From NCBI GenBank assembly GCA_945889085.1, contig CAMDBM010000074.1, positions 1 to 5,732 on the forward strand: DNA of 5,732 nucleotides, read 5' to 3'. Under the pieces are notes generated by a model. The model was not told the origin of the DNA, ran no database searches, and was given only the letters and a program-made list of their open reading frames with translations. Shown piece after piece: positions 1 to 5,732 of this stretch. Every line of letters starts with the position of its first letter. Position 1 is the stretch's first letter. Both the position numbers and the translations under genes were made by a program. This DNA comes from WLJO01 sp945889085 (lineage in GTDB: Bacteria > Actinomycetota > Acidimicrobiia > Acidimicrobiales > Ilumatobacteraceae).

Positions 1-6
1 TTCCCC

Positions 7-1908
7 ATGGTCGCTGCAACCGATACCGCCATCCGTGAGGCCCTCGCCGACGCGGAACTGCCCTGTCTGCTCTCCTCGCTTGCGTTCGCGACGGGTGATC
101 TGTCGCTCCTCAGGGCGCACCTCCAGGTGGACCCACTGCTCGCCGGTGAGCCCCAGGGTGGTTTGACCGAGGCGCAGCAGGCGGAGATTCGTGAGATCGC
201 TTTCGGGGTGATCCGTGACCTCCAGAGCGGAACCCGCACCGTGGCGCCGGCACCCGATGCCGACTCGCTCCACCGGATCATGGAGTTCTTGATGGCTGCC
301 GAGGTGTCGGAGGATTACCTGCCACTGCTCGAGGAGGAACTGGCGATCACCTCCGACGACCCGCGCGCACCCGGTTGGACGAAAGCGAACCTGGCGCCGG
401 ACCGTAAGTTCACGGTGGCCATCATCGGCGCCGGCATGTCGGGCCTCCTGAACGCGTACCGCCTCAAGCAGGCGGGTGTGCCGTTCGTGATCTTCGACAA
501 GAACGACGAGGTGGGCGGCACCTGGTACGAGAACCAGTATCCCGGCTGCCGTGTCGACGTCCCGAACCACTTCTACTCGTACTCCTTCGAGAACCGTCAC
601 GCGTGGCCACTGCACTACTCGCCCCAGGCGGTGCTGCTCGAGTACTTCCGTGAGTTCGCCGAGTTCCACGGGCTCCGCCAGCACATCCGCTTCGGCCACG
701 AGGTCTCCTCGATGGTGTGGGACGAGCAGCAGCAGGCGTGGGTGATCGAACTGAAGACCCCAACCGGGGAGACCACCGAGACGGCTCAGGCTGTCATCAG
801 CGCCGTCGGTCAGCTGAACCGGCCGAAGATGCCCGAGATCGAGGGTATGCATTCTTTTGCCGGCCCGTCGTTCCACTCCGCCGAGTGGGACAAGTCGGTG
901 GACTACTCGGGCAAGCGCGTGGTGATCATCGGCAGCGGGGCGAGCTCGGCCCAGATCTGTCCGATTGTCGCGCAGACCGCGAAGCACCTCACGGTGTTCC
1001 AGCGCACCCCGAACTGGTTCTTCCCGTTCGCCAACTACCACGACAAGATCGCGCCCGGGCTGCAGTGGATGTTCGACAACGTCCCCTCGTACCGCAAGTG
1101 GTACCGCTTCCTGCTGTTCTGGCGCGGAGCCGAGGGAGTGCTTCCCGCGTGCAAGGTGGACCCGAACTGGCCCGACAAGCGTCTGTCGGTCAGCCAGCTG
1201 AACCTCGAGCTGCGAACCCTGCTCGAGGACTATCTGAAGGCAGAGTTTGCGGACCGACCGGACCTCGCCGAGAAGGTGATCCCGCAGTACCCACCGGCCT
1301 CCAAGCGGATCATGGTGGACAACGGCACGTGGGCAAAGACGCTCAAGCGTGACAACGTGAGCCTCAACACCGTCCCGATCGAGCGCATTACCGAAAAGGG
1401 CGTCGTCACGACCGACGGGGTGCTGCACGAGGCAGACATCATCGTGTACGCCACGGGTTTCTATGCGCACCGCTTCCTCAACCCGATGAAGATTGTGGGC
1501 CGGGGCGGCGTGGAGCTGCACGAGAAGTGGCACGGCGACGCGAGCGCATACCTCGGGATCACGATGCCCGACTTCCCGAACTTCTTCTTCATGTACGGGC
1601 CGAACACCAACATCGTGGTGAACGGCAGCATCATCTGGTTCTCCGAGCGCGAGGCGAACTACATCGTCGACTCCATCGGCACCATCCTCCGGAACGGTCT
1701 CGGCTCGATCGACTGCAAGCAGGCGGTGCACGACCGTTACAAGGAATGGGTCGATGCGGGCAACAAGTTGATGGTGTGGGGAGTCTCCACCGTGAACTCC
1801 TGGTACAAGAGCCCGTCCGGTCGCGTTGCCCAGAACTGGCCGTACTCGCTGCTCGAGTTCTGGGAGCAGACCCGCAGTACCAACGTCGAGGACTACGTCA
1901 CCACCTGA
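7..1908 (+). CDS. Type I Baeyer-Villiger flavin monooxygenase, 4-hydroxyacetophenone monooxygenase-like
   Basis: This is probably a soluble FAD- and NADPH-dependent enzyme that inserts one oxygen atom of O2 next to a ketone or aldehyde carbonyl, giving an ester or lactone. The FAD-binding Rossmann motif GAGMSG is at residues 141-146. The Baeyer-Villiger fingerprint FxGxxxHxxxW is intact at 284-294 (F284, G286, H290, W294). A second, NADPH-type Rossmann motif GSGASS is at 309-314. FQRTPNW at 331-337 holds the arginine expected to stabilise the peroxyflavin (R333), and ATGF is at 482-485. About 130 residues precede the first Rossmann motif. That extension and the 633-residue length match the HAPMO group (about 640 aa) and not the shorter cyclohexanone monooxygenases. 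The ATG at 7 is a guess: the frame is open to the left edge and any ribosome site lies outside. It is the first visible gene of the operon, 19 nt before the next start. Family is secure; the substrate cannot be read from sequence, so hapE is not assigned. Confidence 0.93.
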   Translation: MVAATDTAIREALADAELPCLLSSLAFATGDLSLLRAHLQVDPLLAGEPQGGLTEAQQAEIREIAFGVIRDLQSGTRTVAPAPDADSLHRIMEFLMAAEVSEDYLPLLEEELAITSDDPRAPGWTKANLAPDRKFTVAIIGAGMSGLLNAYRLKQAGVPFVIFDKNDEVGGTWYENQYPGCRVDVPNHFYSYSFENRHAWPLHYSPQAVLLEYFREFAEFHGLRQHIRFGHEVSSMVWDEQQQAWVIELKTPTGETTETAQAVISAVGQLNRPKMPEIEGMHSFAGPSFHSAEWDKSVDYSGKRVVIIGSGASSAQICPIVAQTAKHLTVFQRTPNWFFPFANYHDKIAPGLQWMFDNVPSYRKWYRFLLFWRGAEGVLPACKVDPNWPDKRLSVSQLNLELRTLLEDYLKAEFADRPDLAEKVIPQYPPASKRIMVDNGTWAKTLKRDNVSLNTVPIERITEKGVVTTDGVLHEADIIVYATGFYAHRFLNPMKIVGRGGVELHEKWHGDASAYLGITMPDFPNFFFMYGPNTNIVVNGSIIWFSEREANYIVDSIGTILRNGLGSIDCKQAVHDRYKEWVDAGNKLMVWGVSTVNSWYKSPSGRVAQNWPYSLLEFWEQTRSTNVEDYVTT

Positions 1909-1927
1909 CACGGGTAGCGTCGAGTGG

Positions 1928-2158
1928 GTGGACGCCCCGCTCGCAGACCGACCGCTCGGGCTGCCGCACGCGAAGCGACTTGCGCCTTCTCACCCGCAGT
2001 ACGAGCGCATCATCGCCCTGCACAGCGAGGCGATGGAGCGCGGGGAGCCCGGCTATCGGGACCCGTCATCCAGGCTGTTTGTGTTCACGGCGAGGTTCCA
2101 CGTCGAGCGGGGCTACTGCTGCGACAGCGGCTGTCGACACTGCCCCTACGTGGTCTGA
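1928..2158 (+). CDS. Small cysteine-rich DUF5522 family protein
   Basis: This 76-residue protein has no known function. It resembles the DUF5522 family: an N-terminal RPLGLPHAKRLAPSHP segment (residues 8-23), a central EPGYRDPSSRLFVFTARF segment (40-57), and a C-terminal cysteine cluster CCDSGCRHCPY (64-74). C64, C65, C69 and C72 could bind a metal ion or iron-sulfur cluster, which is inference. It has no signal peptide or membrane segment and is probably cytoplasmic. The GTG at 1928 is chosen because it is the only plausible start near the conserved part. The frame is open further left to a TTG at 1826, but that part lies inside the monooxygenase gene and looks like its shadow. No clear Shine-Dalgarno site precedes GTG. 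The stop TGA shares its last base with the ATG of the kinase gene, so the two are probably translationally coupled. The family is usually a stand-alone small gene, so its place here may reflect operon packing more than shared function. Confidence 0.78.
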   Translation: MDAPLADRPLGLPHAKRLAPSHPQYERIIALHSEAMERGEPGYRDPSSRLFVFTARFHVERGYCCDSGCRHCPYVV

Positions 2159-2160
2159 TG
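2156..2160 (+). other. TGATG stop/start overlap, likely translational coupling
   Basis: The stop TGA of the DUF5522 gene (2156-2158) shares its final A with ATG 2158-2160, the start chosen for the kinase. No purine-rich ribosome site is visible in the bases just before it, so reinitiation by ribosomes finishing the upstream gene is the simplest way for the kinase to be translated. A second in-frame ATG lies at 2164. The overlap is read directly; coupling is inferred. Confidence 0.65.
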
Positions 2161-3219
2161 CCTATGCCTCGCGGGCTGCTCGTGACCGCCGATGACCGGA
2201 GCGGGGCGATGGAGTCCGCTGCTCAGTGCGCCGACGCTGGTTGGCGGTCGGTGGTCACGAGTTGGGACGGCGAGCACCCGGACATCACGGATGTGGACTG
2301 TGAGGTCATCGATCTTCGTTCCCGTCATGTGTCGCCCGAATCCGCCCGGGAGCGGGTGACAGCCTCGCTGGCGATCCCGGCGGTGCGACGGGCGCACAAG
2401 ATCGACTCGACACTGCGCGGGAACTGGGCGGTGGAGATCGACGCGCTCCGCCCGGCCGGTCGGATACTCGTCGTACCCGCCTATCCGAGCGCGGGCCGTA
2501 CGTGTGTCGGTGGAATCGTTCGGGTAGCAGGTGTTCCGGTTGCCGACAGCGAGTTCGGCGCCGACCCCCGCTCACCCGCCCGGACGAGCCGCCCGGCTGC
2601 TGTCCTCGGGGCATGCGAGGCAGCCGATCTCGACGCACTCCGGGTTTGGCTCTCAGACGACGGACCGGGTGCTTGCGTAGCCGATGCGGTGACCGACGGC
2701 GAGGTCGAGGCAATCGTGCGTGCCGTCCGTGCGTCCCACGGTGTGGTGATCGTCGGTACGGGGCTCACCATCGGGGCGGTTGCCCGCAGTGCTGGTCGTG
2801 CATCGTCGGAGTTGCCGACCGGGTTGGGGCTCGGCGGGGGCGGGGTGCTCGTGGTCTGCGGCAGTCGCAGCCCGGTGAGCGTGCGCCAGGCAGAGGCCGT
2901 GGCCTCGCGTCCCGGCGTGTCGGTGATGCTGCCGCCACCGGGCCTGCATGCCGACCCCGAAGTGGTGGCCCTCGAACTCGCGGTCCGGGCACACGAGTTC
3001 CTTGCGGCTTCTGGCACCGCCACCGTCGTCCTGCTCGGTGGCGACACGGCGGACGCATTCGTGGGGGAGCGGGTCGTGCGGGTGCTCGGCTCCCTCGGTG
3101 GGATGGCGCTCGGTGTCATCGGGGTGGGGGGCCGGAGGATCTCGATCCTGAGCAAGCCGGGCGGTTTCGGCAATGATCACACCGTGCTCGACCTCCTGAA
3201 CGACGAGCGATGGCGATGA
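2158..3219 (+). CDS. Four-carbon acid-sugar kinase, DUF1537 family (D-threonate/D-erythronate kinase-like), compact form
   Basis: This enzyme probably transfers phosphate from ATP to O4 of a tetronate such as D-threonate or D-erythronate, giving the substrate for the dehydrogenase encoded next. N-terminal substrate domain: ADDRSG at residues 11-16 (family usually ADDFTG or ADDLTG), IDLRSR at 51-56 (usually DTDSR or DTESR), KIDSTLRGN at 81-89, and PAYPSAGRT at 108-115. C-terminal nucleotide domain: GSRSPVSVRQ at 235-244, GGDTADA at 294-300, and KPGGFG at 333-338. The order is complete, but at 353 aa the protein is clearly shorter than the usual 400-430. The shortening lies around 150-170 and 245-290, and the usual PGVPLG-like stretch before the last motif reads GGMALG (314-319). 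No stop or frameshift is seen, so this looks like a divergent subfamily, not a broken gene. ATG 2158 overlaps the upstream stop (TGATG); ATG 2164 is an alternative. Neither has a clear ribosome site. Another possible substrate is 4-hydroxy-L-threonine, which some family members phosphorylate. The exact substrate is unproven, so dtnK is not assigned. Confidence 0.85.
   Translation: MPMPRGLLVTADDRSGAMESAAQCADAGWRSVVTSWDGEHPDITDVDCEVIDLRSRHVSPESARERVTASLAIPAVRRAHKIDSTLRGNWAVEIDALRPAGRILVVPAYPSAGRTCVGGIVRVAGVPVADSEFGADPRSPARTSRPAAVLGACEAADLDALRVWLSDDGPGACVADAVTDGEVEAIVRAVRASHGVVIVGTGLTIGAVARSAGRASSELPTGLGLGGGGVLVVCGSRSPVSVRQAEAVASRPGVSVMLPPPGLHADPEVVALELAVRAHEFLAASGTATVVLLGGDTADAFVGERVVRVLGSLGGMALGVIGVGGRRISILSKPGGFGNDHTVLDLLNDERWR
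3216..3219 (+). other. ATGA stop/start overlap, likely translational coupling
   Basis: ATG 3216-3218 of pdxA2 overlaps the kinase stop TGA at 3217-3219, the classic 4-base coupled junction. A GAG at 3205-3207 is 8 nt before this ATG, but only 2 nt before the alternative ATG at 3210, which favours 3216. The tight junction supports equal production of the kinase and the dehydrogenase. Confidence 0.65.
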
Positions 3220-4172
3220 GCCCGCCGTTCGCCATCACGATGGGCGACGCGTCGGGCGTCGGGCCCGAGATCCTGCTTCGTCGATACGCCGACGGTCTGC
3301 TTCCTGACGACGTGGTTGTGTACGGGGATCTGGCGATCCTGCGCAGGGGTGCCGAACTGCTCGGTCTGGACGTCAACCTCGCTGGGCTGCGGGTGCTGGA
3401 CTGCGGTCTACTCGCTGCCGAGGAGCATCGCCCCGGGCTCATCGACGCGAAGTCCGGGGCGGCCGCACGGCAGTACGTGGTGCGCGCCACCCGCGATGCC
3501 CTCGCCGGGCGGGTTGCTGCCGTCGTGACGCTGCCGATGAACAAGGAGTCGACGCAGCTGAGCGATCCGTCGTTCGTTGGCCACACCGAGCTCATCGCTG
3601 CCGAGTGCGGCGCTTCGAGATACTCGATGATGCTCGTGGCCGGCGACCTCGCGGTGACCCACGTAAGCACTCATGTGTCGCTGCGCGAGGCAATCGCCCG
3701 TGTGCGCACGGAACGCGTGCGCGAGGTGATTGACCTCACGCACGGCACCCTCACCAGGTTCATCGAGCAACCGCGTATCGCGGTGTGCGGCCTCAACCCG
3801 CACGCCGGCGAGCACGGGCTCTTCGGCAACGAGGACCGCGACGAGATCCTGCCCGCAGTGGAATCGGCACGCGCGGCGGGGATCGATGTGAGCGGGCCGC
3901 ACCCGGCCGACACGGTGTTCCACCAGGCAGTGAACAACAAGCGGCACGACGCGATTGTCTGCATGTACCACGATCAGGGCCACACCCCGATGAAGCTCCT
4001 CGCCTTCGAGAGCGGGGTCAACGTGACGATCGGACTCCCGATCGTGAGGACCTCGGTTGATCACGGCACCGCGTTCGATATCGCGTGGACAGGAGTTGCA
4101 TTCACCGAGTCGCTCGCGCACGCGCTCGACTGGGCGAGAAAACTTTCCGGAGGGCAGGAGGAGGGGGCGTAG
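3216..4172 (+). CDS. pdxA2: 4-phospho-D-threonate / 4-phospho-D-erythronate dehydrogenase, PdxA2 type
   Basis: This is an NAD- and metal-dependent dehydrogenase of the PdxA family, probably oxidising the 4-phosphotetronate made by the upstream kinase. The product decarboxylates to dihydroxyacetone phosphate, which enters glycolysis. Motifs, numbered from ATG 3216: GDASGVGPE (10-18), PMNKE (107-111), GHTE (122-125), STHVSLRE with H153, NPHAGE with H196, YHDQGHTPMK with H252, and DHGTAFDIA (282-290). H153, H196 and H252 match the three metal-binding histidines of E. coli PdxA (H166, H211, H266) in context and spacing. GDASG in place of GDPAG, and YHDQGHTPMK in place of YHDQGLPVLK, are features I associate with the PdxA2 group and not with the vitamin B6 biosynthetic enzyme. 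At 318 aa it has normal length. ATG 3216 forms an ATGA overlap with the kinase stop and has a GAG 8 nt upstream. ATG 3210 would add two residues (Met-Ala) and cannot be excluded. It is the last gene of the operon. Confidence 0.9.
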   Translation: MSPPFAITMGDASGVGPEILLRRYADGLLPDDVVVYGDLAILRRGAELLGLDVNLAGLRVLDCGLLAAEEHRPGLIDAKSGAAARQYVVRATRDALAGRVAAVVTLPMNKESTQLSDPSFVGHTELIAAECGASRYSMMLVAGDLAVTHVSTHVSLREAIARVRTERVREVIDLTHGTLTRFIEQPRIAVCGLNPHAGEHGLFGNEDRDEILPAVESARAAGIDVSGPHPADTVFHQAVNNKRHDAIVCMYHDQGHTPMKLLAFESGVNVTIGLPIVRTSVDHGTAFDIAWTGVAFTESLAHALDWARKLSGGQEEGA

Positions 4173-4176
4173 CGGT

Positions 4177-5732
4177 TCAGCGCGTAATCATCTGCCCGCC
4201 GCGGGCACCGGCGATATAGCCGTCGGTCTCGGACCAGGTCTCGACACCGTTCACGATCACGCTGTGGACCCCAACCTGACGTCGGATCCAGCGGATGGCG
4301 TCGCCCGGGAAGTCGTCGGAGGCAATCTCGGGTCCCCGGTCGATCGTGTCTGCGTCGAAGACACAGATATCGGCCGCCTTGCCCTCCTTGAGCACACCCC
4401 GATCGTCGAGGCCCCAGATGGTTGCCGTGTCGAGGGTGATCTTCTTGACCGCATCCTCGAGGCGCAGAGAGTGCGTCTTGCGCACGTACTGGGAGAACAG
4501 GTGCCCGGTGTCGCCGAACGTGGCGAAGGAGCCGACATGTGCGCCGCCGTCGCTCGCCCCGACGTGGACGAGGGGATGGGCGAGCATGGCACCGACGGCC
4601 TCGGCGTTGTCGTGGCCGATGTCCGCGCGCATAAACCAGGTCTGCAGGTCGTCCTCCACCGAGAGGTCAATGAGCAGTTCTGACGGCGAGGTGCCCCGTT
4701 CGGCAGCGATGTCGCCGAGTGTGCGGCCGACGAGGTCCCGGTTGCGGTCCGCGCCGACCCGGCGCACGACGTACGACGAGGGGCTGAGCGTGAAACTCGA
4801 GCTTGGCATGTCGGCGAGCAGGTTGAGCCCTGCGACAAGGCTGCCCCGCGTGAGCGGGTCGGTGAAGGCCTCCATCTTCTCAGCATGCGTGTTGAGCGAC
4901 AGCACCGGCCACCAGCCGGGGATGACGAGGAACATCAGGCTGCGCTCCGCGAGTGTCCAGCTGATATCAATGGGCCGTGTCTGCACCTGGGGCCAGACGC
5001 GCGCTCCGGAGGCCCAGGCGCGCTCCACGGCCTCGAGCACCTGGGTGACGGCGTGCGGCATCGTGTTGTTGTGGAACAGCGGCGACAGCGTGGTGGGGAT
5101 GCTGTAGCGGCGGGACAGGTCGGCCATCATCTCGATGCGCGACACGGTGAGGCCGGCGTCGAAGAACTCGTGGACGACCTGGAGCATGCGGCCCTTCTCG
5201 CCGAGGACCGCACACAGCGCCTTCAGTTCGGCGTGGGGCGCCCAACGGCTGGGCACCGGGTGCATGGAAGGGTCGATGTCGATAAAGCTCGTAGAGAGCC
5301 CCACGGCCCCGGCGTCGAGGCATTCGCGAAGCAAGTCGCACATGCGTGCAAGTTCGTCGGTGGTTGCCGCCCGGCGGGCGTTGTCACCGAGCACGAACAT
5401 GCGAAGCACCGAGTGACCAACGAGCGGTGCGACATTGGCGGCGATGTCCTTGCCGACCGCCTCGACCATCCCGCCGAAACTCTCGCCCCAGCGCCAATCC
5501 ACCCCGCTGTCGAAGGCTGCCTTGGGCATCTCCTCGATGAGGCGGAACATCGCGCTGAAGTCCTCGCGCTGCGGCGTGCGAATCGGGGCGAGGCTGAGCG
5601 AGCAGTTACCGGTGACCACAGTCGTCACGCCGTGCTCGATGGCGGGGAACAGGTAGGGGTCGAAGCACATCTGCGCGTCGTAATGCGTGTGCGGGTCGAT
5701 GAAGCCCGGGGACACCACCTTGCCCGTCGCGT
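4177..5732 (-). CDS. Amidohydrolase, N-acyl-D-amino-acid deacylase (D-aminoacylase) family, partial at 5' end
   Basis: This is a metal-dependent hydrolase, probably cytoplasmic, related to enzymes that remove the acyl group from N-acyl-D-amino acids. Numbering starts at the GTG at 5718. The metal site begins with PGFIDPHTHYDAQ (4-16, H10 and H12). TGNCS at 36-40 holds C39, the position of the metal-binding cysteine of D-aminoacylases (usually GNCG). LVGHSVLR is at 99-106 and AGAVGLSTSF at 136-145. H183 and H216 are the candidate metal histidines. ASDGGAHVG at 388-396 carries the catalytic aspartate candidate D390, and DRGVLKEGKAADICVFD at 439-455 is the usual C-terminal beta-sandwich motif. 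The frame stays open to the right edge (reading A-T-G-K-V-V-S-P). The family normally has about 45-60 residues before PGFID, so the true start and promoter lie outside the window. The gene converges on pdxA2 with 4 nt between stops, so it is not in that operon. Family is secure. Substrate is uncertain, because many actinobacterial homologues are annotated only by similarity. Confidence 0.88.
   Translation of the reverse strand, partial: ATGKVVSPGFIDPHTHYDAQMCFDPYLFPAIEHGVTTVVTGNCSLSLAPIRTPQREDFSAMFRLIEEMPKAAFDSGVDWRWGESFGGMVEAVGKDIAANVAPLVGHSVLRMFVLGDNARRAATTDELARMCDLLRECLDAGAVGLSTSFIDIDPSMHPVPSRWAPHAELKALCAVLGEKGRMLQVVHEFFDAGLTVSRIEMMADLSRRYSIPTTLSPLFHNNTMPHAVTQVLEAVERAWASGARVWPQVQTRPIDISWTLAERSLMFLVIPGWWPVLSLNTHAEKMEAFTDPLTRGSLVAGLNLLADMPSSSFTLSPSSYVVRRVGADRNRDLVGRTLGDIAAERGTSPSELLIDLSVEDDLQTWFMRADIGHDNAEAVGAMLAHPLVHVGASDGGAHVGSFATFGDTGHLFSQYVRKTHSLRLEDAVKKITLDTATIWGLDDRGVLKEGKAADICVFDADTIDRGPEIASDDFPGDAIRWIRRQVGVHSVIVNGVETWSETDGYIAGARGGQMITR
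4193..4207. terminator. Weak candidate hairpin at the convergent gene ends
   Basis: TGCCCG (4193-4198) and CGGGCA (4202-4207) can pair as a 6-bp stem with a 3-nt loop, 21 nt after the pdxA2 stop. No T-run follows on either strand, and the whole element lies inside the last codons of the amidohydrolase gene. It could act as a terminator for the + strand operon, or it could be chance in GC-rich coding sequence. Chance is at least as likely. Confidence 0.2.

Noticed and set aside
328..1860. Recurring CTGCTCGAG-like 9-mers in the monooxygenase gene
   Set aside because: They fall in frame and encode Leu-Leu-Glu with preferred GC-rich codons. The spacing is irregular, so codon bias explains them and no repeat element is needed.
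1826..1927. Earlier TTG start for the DUF5522 gene
   Set aside because: It would overlap the monooxygenase gene by 83 bases and add 34 residues rich in Arg, Ser, Thr and Pro, typical of a shifted frame over a GC-rich gene.
1924..2157. N-terminal extension of the kinase frame upstream of ATG 2158
   Set aside because: The frame is open back to 1924, but the extra 78 residues are arginine-rich and unlike the kinase family, and they overlap the conserved DUF5522 gene in another frame. The family motif ADDxxG should lie near the N-terminus, as it does from 2158.
1527..2195. 222-codon frame spanning the monooxygenase end and the DUF5522 gene
   Set aside because: The translation is arginine-rich with no family match and crosses two better-supported genes in a different frame.
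2481..3173. Long antisense open frames opposite the kinase (- strand)
   Set aside because: The translations are low-complexity in Pro, Arg, Ser and Thr with no recognisable domain. They are expected opposite a GC-rich gene that has convincing motifs on the other strand.
3408..4121. 237-codon antisense frame opposite pdxA2
   Set aside because: It mirrors the codon periodicity of pdxA2 and has no family motifs or clear ribosome site, while pdxA2 has complete catalytic motifs.
4057..4683. 208-codon + strand frame across the pdxA2 end and opposite the amidohydrolase
   Set aside because: It starts inside pdxA2 and then runs antisense to a clear amidohydrolase gene. Its translation shows no domain, so it is a shadow.

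Overview
The window is GC-rich, its codons mostly end in G or C, and its genes are packed tightly with stop/start overlaps. This suggests a high-GC bacterium. An actinobacterium (Actinomycetota) is the best guess, because the gene families present (flavin Baeyer-Villiger monooxygenase, DUF5522 protein, D-aminoacylase-type amidohydrolase) are common there. That assignment is an inference: no rRNA or other lineage marker is present.

Layout. Positions 1-4172 hold four genes on the + strand that look like one operon. (1) 7-1908 is a type I Baeyer-Villiger monooxygenase with the long N-terminal extension of the 4-hydroxyacetophenone monooxygenase type. (2) 1928-2158 is a small cysteine-rich DUF5522 protein. 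(3) 2158-3219 is a compact, divergent four-carbon acid-sugar kinase (DUF1537 family, DtnK-like). (4) 3216-4172 is a PdxA2-type 4-phospho-D-threonate/erythronate dehydrogenase. Gaps are 19 nt, then a TGATG overlap, then an ATGA overlap, so translation of the last three genes is probably coupled. On the - strand, 5732-4177 carries a convergent amidohydrolase of the N-acyl-D-amino-acid deacylase family. Its first codons lie beyond the right edge, and its stop is only 4 nt from the pdxA2 stop. No stretch of 300 bases lacks a gene.

How the genes fit together. The kinase/PdxA2 pair matches the known two-step route in which a C4 sugar acid (D-threonate or D-erythronate) is phosphorylated at O4, then oxidised and decarboxylated to dihydroxyacetone phosphate. 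The monooxygenase would convert a ketone or aldehyde to an ester, and the amidohydrolase would cleave an N-acyl-D-amino acid or related amide. The whole looks like a catabolic, scavenging locus. The link between the monooxygenase and the tetronate pair is not explained by any pathway I know, and neither is the place of the DUF5522 protein. These links, plus the unusually short kinase, are the most interesting points. I saw no mobile elements, tRNA or rRNA genes, CRISPR arrays or notable repeats, and no convincing promoter: the operon's promoter would lie left of the window and the amidohydrolase's right of it.
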